A stretch of DNA of 11,778 nt, taken from Candidatus Magasanikbacteria bacterium CG_4_10_14_0_2_um_filter_41_10 (GTDB lineage: Bacteria > Patescibacteriota > Patescibacteriia > Magasanikbacterales > UBA922). Location: contig PFPJ01000084.1 of the NCBI GenBank assembly GCA_002792995.1, positions 1-11,778 of the forward strand, read 5' to 3'. Positions 6,698 to 11,755 of this stretch are shown piece by piece. Numbering within the stretch: the stretch's first letter is position 1; every line of letters begins with the position of its first letter. The position numbers were made by a program, and so were the translations under genes. The notes beneath the pieces are model-generated. The model did no database searches and was not told the origin of the DNA. It saw only the letters and a program-made list of their open reading frames with translations.

Positions 6698-6725
6698 ATT
6701 ATGGCAGCTTTTGGATGTGTGTCAA
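6698..6725 (-). promoter_or_regulatory. Promoter of the riboswitch operon
   Basis: On the minus strand TTGACA (6725-6720) is a perfect -35, followed after 16 bp by CATAAT (6703-6698). The predicted start near 6691 lies about 10 nt before the first paired base of the aptamer, so the leader transcript begins with the riboswitch. Confidence 0.8.
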
Positions 6726-6751
6726 GAAATGAGGTGTGTATGGTGTGGATG

Positions 6752-6783
6752 AAAAAACAACGGATACACCGTTGTTTTTTTTT
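6752..6783. terminator. Terminator after the 244-aa gene
   Basis: ACAACGG pairs with CCGTTGT around ATACA, with A- and T-runs on the two sides. Reading the minus strand it ends the 6798-7532 gene before the riboswitch promoter. The T-run on the plus side is longer, so it could also stop plus-strand transcripts. Confidence 0.85.
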
Positions 6784-6797
6784 GTCGCGTATGTGGA

Positions 6798-7532
6798 TTA
6801 TTTGATATTCATGCTTGAGAGAAGTGTTGTCTGTATATAGGTGGTGTACATGCCTCCTGATTGGTCAAATATGAAAACTGATGGTGCTGATTGTACCTCT
6901 GGTAGAAGAGCATAATAGGTGCCTACTCTGCCGAGTCCTTCATCTACGAGTTCTTCATACTTGCACACTGTATATCCTGCAATGGCTATCGGATTTGAAA
7001 GAGACTGACACAAATTTTTTCCAGATGCTCCGCTCATAACGAGTTGTTGATGGAAGTTTTTTGCTTCTGTAGCATCTTTAATAAGTTGTATTTCGTAGTA
7101 TGCTCCAAATTCAACAAGAGGGCTTTGGAAATTTGGATACAAAGAAATACTATGTTCTTCTTTGCGTATTTCCCATACGGAGTTTATGCGGTCTTTGTCA
7201 GAATCTTCTTGGAGAGGTGTCCCTATAAATGTTTTTGGGTAGAGAAAGGAAATATCGGTATCTGAATATGTCATCCATTCTACGCCAGGTGGCAAAGTCA
7301 TTTGTGTCGTCGGTGTGACCTCATTTTTTGGAGGCATTGTTTTTTGTACTTGTACATTTTCTTGTTGAGGTGGAAGTGTTGTCATCTGTGTTTGTTGCAA
7401 GTTCATCATTTCTTGTTTGAGTATGTTGATAGAACTCTGTTGGACAAAGAAAATACCGATGCCTCCAACAAAAAATGATGTCAGGACAATCGTTGCGAGG
7501 ACAATACCAAAAGGAAAGTGTTCATGATCCAT
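6798..7532 (-). CDS. Membrane-anchored exported protein of unknown function (244 aa)
   Basis: The N-terminus begins MDHEHFPFG and continues into one transmembrane helix (IVLATIVLTSFFVGGIGIFF). A Gln/Thr/Pro-rich linker follows (about residues 36-82). The globular domain of about 160 residues starts at WMTYSDTDISFLYPKTF. That opening, a strand-rich segment with 'F-x-Y-P', is common in small exported lipoprotein-like domains, but I cannot name a family. Two cysteines (in KNLCQS and YTVCKYEE) could form a disulfide outside the cell. ATG at 7532 is preferred over a TTG 21 nt upstream. It has its own promoter (7564-7592) and terminator, so it is separate from the riboswitch operon although it lies just upstream on the same strand. 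Confidence 0.8.
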   Translation of the reverse strand: MDHEHFPFGIVLATIVLTSFFVGGIGIFFVQQSSINILKQEMMNLQQTQMTTLPPQQENVQVQKTMPPKNEVTPTTQMTLPPGVEWMTYSDTDISFLYPKTFIGTPLQEDSDKDRINSVWEIRKEEHSISLYPNFQSPLVEFGAYYEIQLIKDATEAKNFHQQLVMSGASGKNLCQSLSNPIAIAGYTVCKYEELVDEGLGRVGTYYALLPEVQSAPSVFIFDQSGGMYTTYIQTTLLSSMNIK

Positions 7533-7563
7533 AAAAAAATATGATGAATACAAAAGTATGGAT

Positions 7564-7592
7564 AGTATATCTTATATTGATGATAGGTACAA
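7564..7592 (-). promoter_or_regulatory. Promoter for the 244-aa gene
   Basis: On the minus strand TTGTAC and TATACT are separated by exactly 17 bp. The start would fall near 7557, giving a leader of about 25 nt before ATG 7532. Confidence 0.6.
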
Positions 7593-7690
7593 TGCGATTT
7601 TTTTACTGAATACGAAAGTGATAAATACCTGATAGTTTTTTGATTGCTTGATGACGTGCTGTTTGAATCAGTTTTTTTATATGATTTTTA

Positions 7691-7718
7691 TTGACAAAAT
7701 TGATAATTTTTGTATGAT
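7691..7718 (+). promoter_or_regulatory. Promoter of GC-rich cassette 1
   Basis: A perfect -35 TTGACA is followed after 16 bp by TATGAT. The spacer is AT-rich and local in composition, unlike the GC-rich gene it drives. The leader then contains a small hairpin (GCTGC/GCGGC at 7737-7750) and a strong Shine-Dalgarno AGGGGGG at 7751-7757. Confidence 0.75.
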
Positions 7719-7762
7719 ATAGATAACGGTTCACACGCTGCAAATGCGGCAGGGGGGAAGCT

Positions 7763-7933
7763 ATGGACTGGTGGGTCTGGGTACTCATCGCTGGAGGAGG
7801 GGGAGGTGTAGCCTTTATCCTCATCAAGCGGTACGTAGTGCCAGTGTACCGAGATCTCTGTGCTCTGGGTAACCTGCTCGGCGGGTCTATCCTTGGGAGC
7901 AGTTGGAATCGGTACAAGGGCCGTCGTCGTTGA
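7763..7933 (+). CDS. Small basic membrane protein, GC-rich cassette 1 (56 aa)
   Basis: This short frame starts MDWWVWVLIAGGGGG and ends YKGRRR before TGA 7931-7933. Residues 3-21 are a Gly-rich hydrophobic helix; the remainder is basic and probably cytoplasmic. No family is recognised. Support for translation is good: a perfect -35/-10 promoter, AGGGGGG five nt before the ATG, and a stable hairpin 21 nt after the stop. A 60-nt sample (7801-7860) has 32 G/C, against 18 in a sample of the native gene at 601-660. The neighbouring minus-strand genes lack Shine-Dalgarno sequences. The protein may be acquired; its role is unknown. Confidence 0.72.
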   Translation: MDWWVWVLIAGGGGGVAFILIKRYVVPVYRDLCALGNLLGGSILGSSWNRYKGRRR

Positions 7934-7954
7934 CGACGCGCCAGACGACAGTGA

Positions 7955-7984
7955 GCCGCGGCGGAGCACCTGCTCTGCCGTGGC
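7955..7984 (+). terminator. 3' hairpin of cassette 1 (no U-tract)
   Basis: GCCGCGGCGGAGCA pairs with TGCTCTGCCGTGGC over 14 positions with two G.U pairs. It lies 21 nt after the stop codon. No T-run follows, so it is not a standard intrinsic terminator. It may be an I-shaped terminator or a 3'-end stabiliser. The same arrangement recurs after the other two GC-rich genes. Confidence 0.55.
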
Positions 7985-8022
7985 CATTCAATTCATTTCA
8001 ACAATTTGAACATTTTCAACAT

Positions 8023-8946
8023 CTACAACCTCACCTCATTCGTCAAGCAATGATACGAACCACCTGCATGATGAAAATAGGGAAGTGGGGAAGTGGATCT
8101 TGCAATTTCAAATGATGAGATGTGTGCTTCGACACCAGGAGTGCTGAACTCTTCTGCATTGATGAATATTCCTGGCAGTGACAATCCATTGACTGCTATG
8201 CTACCGAGATTTGCTTCCATGCCACACGTGTCTTCTGGATTGAGTGTGATGAGTGGAGCGTTGAGTGTAGAAAGTAGTTCTATACTTTTTTTTGAAAATA
8301 ATGCTGGTGCATACATGAATGCTACGAGATTACCTGATGGATTGATGAGTGGCGCGCATGTTGTGTCGAGGTGAAAGCCTGTTGATTCTAATAAAAAGAC
8401 ATGATCTGGTTTTAGTATGTGTATGACTGCATCATGACCTGCTTTATTTGATCTTCCTAGTCCTCCAAAATAATACGAACCTGTTGGTGTTTCGAGAAAA
8501 AAAACTTCGCCACATTCGAGATATGCATCTGGTGGTAATTCAATAACATCGATCTGAAATTTTTCTTGGATAAGACGTGCAAAAACGTCTGCTTCGAGTT
8601 GTCTTTCAAAAACTGAAAATCGTGCTTTCACCCATTTCCCTTTTACAAACATCCCAACATCACGAATAAAAATACCGTCGTAGTCTGGCGTATCTTGAGA
8701 AAGAAGTTCTTGTGGGTAGGGAAGAAAGGTGATGTCAATTTTTGCATCTGTAATACGTTTGATTGCTTGTTCCCATTGTTGAGTGAGAAGTTTTTTGGGA
8801 GGAATAATGCCTGTCGTTGTTGCGGCGACAGTTGCGTGATTGAGACTTTCTTGAGTGTGTCCTTTGTGGAGAGTGTAGCCTTCTGGCCAGAGGCCTCCAC
8901 TCGGCAACTCGACCATAAGGATAGACGCTGGTAATGATGATATCAT
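8023..8946 (-). CDS. DDAH/arginine-deiminase-fold amidinohydrolase (307 aa)
   Basis: This belongs to the guanidine-modifying enzyme superfamily (dimethylarginine dimethylaminohydrolase, arginine deiminase, amidinotransferases), which attacks guanidino carbons through a Cys thioester. Visible motifs are FIRDVGMF (about residues 93-100), LECGEVFF (143-150, acidic residue near the active site), GFHLDTTCAP (190-199, catalytic His192) and the C-terminal GGSYHCLTNEVRL (295-307, catalytic Cys300). The length is that of single-domain DDAH-like proteins rather than the longer arginine deiminases. The substrate is not determined; dimethylarginine, arginine or another guanidine is possible. The ATG at 8946 has no Shine-Dalgarno sequence. 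The gene is convergent with cassette 1 and divergent from cassette 2. Confidence 0.87.
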   Translation of the reverse strand: MISSLPASILMVELPSGGLWPEGYTLHKGHTQESLNHATVAATTTGIIPPKKLLTQQWEQAIKRITDAKIDITFLPYPQELLSQDTPDYDGIFIRDVGMFVKGKWVKARFSVFERQLEADVFARLIQEKFQIDVIELPPDAYLECGEVFFLETPTGSYYFGGLGRSNKAGHDAVIHILKPDHVFLLESTGFHLDTTCAPLINPSGNLVAFMYAPALFSKKSIELLSTLNAPLITLNPEDTCGMEANLGSIAVNGLSLPGIFINAEEFSTPGVEAHISSFEIARSTSPLPYFHHAGGSYHCLTNEVRL

Positions 8947-8980
8947 AGAAGTTTTTTTAGTCTATCACAAGACAAAAATC

Positions 8981-9009
8981 TTGACAAAAGGAGTATTTTG
9001 GTATATAAC
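8981..9009 (+). promoter_or_regulatory. Promoter of GC-rich cassette 2
   Basis: TTGACA and TATAAC are separated by exactly 17 bp. GACAAAA occurs twice, 11 bp apart (8971 and 8982), which could be a repressor half-site pair or chance. The leader holds a small CCGT/ACGG hairpin and GGAG at 9042-9045. Confidence 0.75.
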
Positions 9010-9052
9010 GTAAAGTCCGTTTTATACGGTCTCACGTGCTTGGAGAAAAACC

Positions 9053-9328
9053 ATGTTGAAGTCCTATGACGTCGGAATGCTCTTGAACATCGTGGGGTTC
9101 GTATGGGGACCTCATCCTGAAGGAAACGGCGTTGGGTCAATGGTTGTCGTGCTTGATCACGACACACTATCGAGCCCCAGCAAGGACAAAGTCAACTTTC
9201 GGGTGGATCACGATGCGCTTGAGTTGATCATGGCGCTCACATCCAACCTCCGCGGAGCAGGATACAAGTTCATGATGACGAAGAAGGAAAAAGAGGTTGA
9301 ATACTGGTATCTCCAGACAGAGCACTAG
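9053..9328 (+). CDS. Unknown 91-aa soluble protein, GC-rich cassette 2
   Basis: The protein starts MLKSYDVGMLLNIVGFVWG and has no clear membrane helix or signal peptide. Strands around SMVVVLDHDTL and VNFRVDHDALELIM, then a helix and a charged KKEKEVEYWYL end, suggest a small alpha/beta cytoplasmic protein. I recognise no family. GGAG lies seven nt before the ATG, behind a near-consensus promoter. The codon choice is richer in G/C at third positions than the flanking genes; a 60-nt sample (9061-9120) has 32 G/C. A 14-bp hairpin follows 20 nt after the stop. A regulatory or housekeeping-like accessory role cannot be told apart. Confidence 0.75.
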   Translation: MLKSYDVGMLLNIVGFVWGPHPEGNGVGSMVVVLDHDTLSSPSKDKVNFRVDHDALELIMALTSNLRGAGYKFMMTKKEKEVEYWYLQTEH

Positions 9329-9348
9329 GGCCTGACCGGACACCTGTG

Positions 9349-9379
9349 GGGTCGCTGTGCGTATGACGCACGGCGACCC
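9349..9379 (+). terminator. 3' hairpin of cassette 2 (no U-tract)
   Basis: GGGTCGCTGTGCGT pairs with ACGCACGGCGACCC over 14 positions with one U.G pair and loop ATG. It begins 20 nt after the stop. No T-run is directly attached; a separate intrinsic terminator follows at 9388-9414. Confidence 0.65.
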
Positions 9380-9387
9380 TACTCAAA

Positions 9388-9414
9388 TGAACATTGAAAT
9401 GTTCATATTTTTTT
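9388..9414 (+). terminator. Intrinsic terminator between cassette 2 and dus
   Basis: TGAACAT pairs with ATGTTCA around the tetraloop TGAA, followed by TATTTTTTT. It lies upstream of the chosen dus start and also overlaps the dus promoter. Confidence 0.8.
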
Positions 9415-9422
9415 GCTATAGT
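9394..9422 (+). promoter_or_regulatory. dus promoter overlapping the terminator
   Basis: TTGAAA and TATAGT are separated by exactly 17 bp, and the spacer contains the terminator's T-run. The start would be near 9428-9429, only 3-4 nt before the ATG at 9432, giving a (nearly) leaderless mRNA. Confidence 0.65.
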
Positions 9423-9431
9423 CTCCGAACT

Positions 9432-10508
9432 ATGTGGATCAATGACATTTTAGATCAAAATAAAAAAATACTTGCCCTTTCACCGATGGCAGATATGACA
9501 GACTCTGCGTTTTGTCAGATAGTTCGGCAGATTGGTGGGGCTGATGTTGTGTTTCGAGAGATGGTCTCAGCAGAGGCTCTTGTTCGTGATAATGAAAAAA
9601 CACTTGGCATGACAGATTTTGTCGATGCAGAGCGTCCTATTGTACAGCAGATTTTTGGGGCAGATCCACTGACGATGGCAAAGGCGGCAGAAATTGTGAT
9701 GGAGCATGCTGGACCGGAAGGAATTGATATCAACATGGGATGTCCAGTCTATAAGATTACGAGCAATTTTAACGGAGCGGCACTCATGAAAGAAGCACCA
9801 CTGGCAGCGGAGATTGTAAGAGAAATGAAAAAAGTCATGGGAGATACGCCACTATCTGTAAAGATTCGGCTTGGGTGGGACGATGACGAAGGGTTCAAAA
9901 CATTCATTCCCGTGCTCGAAGAAGCTGGTGTAGATTTGATCACGATTCATGGCCGGACAAAAGCACAGGGCTATAGTGGTGTGTCAAATTGGGATCTTAT
10001 TCGTCAGGCAAAGGAAATCGCGACCGTACCACTTCTTGCAAACGGTGATATCCATGAGCCACATCAAGTTTGGGAAGCACTAGAACGAACTGGTGCAGAT
10101 GGTGTGATGATTGCGCGCGGTGCGCTTGGAAATCCGTGGTTTTTTGAAGAAGCTTTGAAATTGCGTCATCCTAAAGGGCAGTCGAAGGATCTCGGTGGAG
10201 TACAAATTTCTTTGGATAAAAAAATTCGTGTTATTCTCGAACATGCAAAACTCCATGTCGCAAATAGTGCAAAGTTGAAAGCGCAGGCAAAGAAAAATAT
10301 ATTGCTTGGTGTGACAGCAGAGGAATTAGAAAAAACGTCAATCGTGACATTTCGAAAACATCTTTCTTGGTATTTCAAAAGCACGAAGCTGGGCATTGAG
10401 ATTCCAGGTATAAAAGAATTTCGGAGTGAGCTAGTACGGATTCAGTCGATAGGGGAGTTGGAGGAGATTTTGAAACGATTGGAAGAACATGTAAACAAGT
10501 TAGTATAA
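9432..10508 (+). CDS. dus: tRNA-dihydrouridine synthase (DusB-like, 358 aa)
   Basis: This is a flavoenzyme that reduces uridine to dihydrouridine in tRNA D-loops. The FMN-binding TIM barrel shows LSPMADMTDSAF (16-27), NMGCPV with catalytic Cys104, LSVKIRLGWDDD (141-152), TIHGRTKAQGYSG with His173 (171-183), LANGDI (202-207) and GVMIARGALGNPWFF (224-238). The C-terminal helical domain (about 255-358) contacts tRNA. ATG 9432 is chosen over an in-frame GTG at 9357 because the extra 25 residues would cross both the cassette-2 hairpin and an intrinsic terminator, and because homologues start close to the barrel. There is no Shine-Dalgarno sequence; the promoter geometry suggests a leaderless transcript. 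Assignment within the Dus family is less certain than the family itself. Confidence 0.95.
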   Translation: MWINDILDQNKKILALSPMADMTDSAFCQIVRQIGGADVVFREMVSAEALVRDNEKTLGMTDFVDAERPIVQQIFGADPLTMAKAAEIVMEHAGPEGIDINMGCPVYKITSNFNGAALMKEAPLAAEIVREMKKVMGDTPLSVKIRLGWDDDEGFKTFIPVLEEAGVDLITIHGRTKAQGYSGVSNWDLIRQAKEIATVPLLANGDIHEPHQVWEALERTGADGVMIARGALGNPWFFEEALKLRHPKGQSKDLGGVQISLDKKIRVILEHAKLHVANSAKLKAQAKKNILLGVTAEELEKTSIVTFRKHLSWYFKSTKLGIEIPGIKEFRSELVRIQSIGELEEILKRLEEHVNKLV

Positions 10509-10514
10509 AAAAAG

Positions 10515-10548
10515 AACGGTAAAAAACATCGTTTTTTTTTATACCGTT
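10515..10548 (+). terminator. Terminator after dus
   Basis: AACGGTA pairs with TACCGTT, enclosing an inner A-run/T-run hairpin (AAAAAC/GTTTTT) with extra unpaired Ts at 10537-10540. It starts 6 nt after the dus stop. The T-run lies inside the outer stem, so the form is unusual but compatible with termination. Confidence 0.6.
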
Positions 10549-10566
10549 GTGTGAACGAGGATACCC

Positions 10567-10622
10567 TTGACAAATCCTACAAAATTTGTCTTGTATCTAC
10601 GAAAAATTACGTGTAATCTACG
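10567..10622 (+). promoter_or_regulatory. Cluster of operator-like repeats with a -35 box
   Basis: TTGACA at 10567-10572 overlaps an inverted repeat GACAAAT/ATTTGTC (10569-10590). A second inverted repeat, ATTAC-GT-GTAAT, lies at 10606-10617. ATCTACG occurs twice, 21 bp apart (10595 and 10616), about two helical turns. No good -10 follows the TTGACA. These look like protein-binding sites upstream of the lipoprotein gene, but no regulator can be named. Confidence 0.35.
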
Positions 10623-10633
10623 CATAGGAATAC

Positions 10634-10662
10634 TTGACGAAATTATGAAAATATGATATGTA
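10634..10662 (+). promoter_or_regulatory. Candidate promoter of GC-rich cassette 3
   Basis: TTGACG is followed after 17 bp by TATGTA, a weak -10. A start near 10669 would give a leader of about 170 nt containing the large hairpins described next. It is the best-placed promoter for the lipoprotein, but the -10 matches poorly. Confidence 0.4.
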
Positions 10663-10692
10663 TGAATGTTCGTTCTTTTCAATTTGCTTGTT

Positions 10693-10830
10693 TTCTAGCT
10701 TCGGGAATTTAGCTGTTCTTATCACAAATAAGGACATATGCATTCTCGAAGCTAGAAGCTACGGGATCAGATGAAAGACGCGGGTCAGGTGACCAGCGTC
10801 TACGAAGACTTCCATCCCGATTACATCGGG
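10693..10830 (+). promoter_or_regulatory. Highly structured 5' leader of the lipoprotein gene
   Basis: TTCTAGCTTCGGGAAT (10693-10708) pairs with ATTCTCGAAGCTAGAA (10742-10757), 16 positions with one G.U. Inside it GTTCTTAT pairs with ATAAGGAC. Next is a hairpin GACGC-GGTCA/TGACC-GCGTC (10777-10800), then CCCGAT/ATCGGG (10816-10830). The last hairpin takes up the first three Gs of the Shine-Dalgarno GGGGGAG (10828-10834). It could be a cis-regulatory RNA or mRNA stabiliser. No known riboswitch class is recognised. With this, the 333-nt gap between dus and the lipoprotein is accounted for. Confidence 0.6.
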
Positions 10831-10841
10831 GGAGAACAGAA

Positions 10842-11705
10842 ATGAAGAACACGATCCTGATCATCGTCCTCGGCACCATCCTCGGTTTCGCCGGCTGCAT
10901 CGGTGGCCCGAACCACGGAACCGTCGCCACTGGTGACGTCGTCGTGCCGACTGACACCGCCGTCGCCGTGGACACGGCTGTCGTCATCGACACCCACGTC
11001 GAAGAGGATACCTCGTCCATCGGCGACACCGTCACGCTGGACACCACGTCGGTGCCCCAGTGTGAGTTCGACGTCGAGTGCGATCTCGACGAGGACGCAT
11101 GCACGCTCGACCGCTGCGTGGACCACGTCTGCGTCCACGACGGCGAGATCCCGGGGTGTTGCTCCAAGCAGTACCTCGACGGCGTCAACCAGTGTGCGAG
11201 CCTCGGCTTTCCCGGCACGCATTGCGACTCGTCGCAGTGGCCCTGGATGTGCGAGGCTCCCGTTTGCACGCAGGGGCTCGAGTGCCCCGAGGGTTTCCTC
11301 TGCGACGAGACGGCTGGTCGGTGCAAGCCCTGGGTTTGCACCTACAACACCGACTGCGACGACGGCGATCACTGTCTGCCGACGCCGCAGGGGCCACGCT
11401 GTAAGGCGGTCGAATGTCCGCCGTACAACGTCAACATCGACTGCATTGTGAATCTGGACGACTGGGTCGTCCAAGGACACGAATGCATCCCTGGGGCTCT
11501 CATGCCCTCCGGGACGCAATGTAACGCCAACACGGCGTTCAGCGATGGATGCCGATACGGGACCATTTGCCGTGCGAACGGCCGATGCGAGTTCGGCTCG
11601 ACCATCGAGACCTGCGACGACAGCAACCCATGCACGGCGGACAGCTGTGACTCTCTGACGGGATGTGTTCACCTGCCGGTTTTGACCGGAGAGTGCAGCC
11701 CGTAG
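10842..11705 (+). CDS. Cysteine-rich secreted lipoprotein, GC-rich cassette 3 (287 aa)
   Basis: The signal peptide ends in lipobox LGFAGC (Cys19), so it is lipid-anchored outside the membrane. An Asp/Thr/Val-rich linker follows (about 24-70, with PTDTAVAVDTAVVIDT). The remaining 215 or so residues contain 30 cysteines, consistent with 15 disulfides, in short repeats such as ECDLDEDACTLDRC, NTDCDDGDHC and CDDSNPCTADSCDSLTGC. Repeats of this kind and D/T-rich linkers are common in secreted proteins of Myxococcota and related groups (recalled, not searched). They suggest adhesion or substrate binding; no enzymatic motif is seen. GGGGGAG lies seven nt before the ATG. The sample 10921-10980 has 43 G/C of 60, far above the AT-rich genes. 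It is preceded by a structured leader and followed by a hairpin 18 nt after the stop. Acquisition from a GC-rich donor is likely. Confidence 0.85.
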   Translation: MKNTILIIVLGTILGFAGCIGGPNHGTVATGDVVVPTDTAVAVDTAVVIDTHVEEDTSSIGDTVTLDTTSVPQCEFDVECDLDEDACTLDRCVDHVCVHDGEIPGCCSKQYLDGVNQCASLGFPGTHCDSSQWPWMCEAPVCTQGLECPEGFLCDETAGRCKPWVCTYNTDCDDGDHCLPTPQGPRCKAVECPPYNVNIDCIVNLDDWVVQGHECIPGALMPSGTQCNANTAFSDGCRYGTICRANGRCEFGSTIETCDDSNPCTADSCDSLTGCVHLPVLTGECSP

Positions 11706-11723
11706 CAACAGGCAACCCCAACC

Positions 11724-11755
11724 GCGGCGCGAGATCTCACGAGACCTCGCGCCGC
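11724..11755 (+). terminator. 3' hairpin of cassette 3 (no U-tract)
   Basis: GCGGCGCGAG pairs perfectly with CTCGCGCCGC. After an A.C mismatch, TCT pairs with AGA, giving a stem of about 14 positions. It begins 18 nt after the stop. It is followed by TTCCC, not a T-run. The remaining 23 bases of the window hold nothing recognisable. Confidence 0.65.

Noticed and set aside
6587..6805. Plus-strand frame of 72 codons between the DUF4430 operon and the 244-aa gene
   Set aside because: It is antisense to the riboswitch, runs through the 6752-6783 terminator and overlaps the end of the next gene. It has no promoter or Shine-Dalgarno sequence and an implausible composition.
7603..7917. Minus-strand frame of 104 codons opposite cassette 1, with a lysine-rich end that looks protein-like
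   Set aside because: It crosses the cassette 1 coding region and promoter in antisense, lacks a credible start, and its last 40 codons only reflect AT-rich intergenic DNA. A decayed gene remnant cannot be excluded.
9357..9431. N-terminal extension of dus from a GTG codon
   Set aside because: It would span the cassette 2 hairpin and an intrinsic terminator, and adds residues not expected before the Dus barrel.
10662..10712. Sixteen-codon leader peptide (MNVRSFQFACFLASGI) whose stop lies in the large hairpin
   Set aside because: An attenuation-type leader is possible, but there is no Shine-Dalgarno, no run of a regulatory amino acid, and the closest promoter would start transcription after its ATG.
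10500..10850. Assembly chimera joining an AT-rich and a GC-rich genome
   Set aside because: Two other GC-rich inserts are flanked on both sides by AT-rich genes, and the composition change occurs within structured leaders. Chimerism at the right end alone is still worth checking with read coverage.
7955..11755. 3' hairpins of the GC-rich cassettes as integron attC sites
   Set aside because: They are too short (30-32 nt), lack the R and L boxes and extrahelical bases, and no integrase is in the window.
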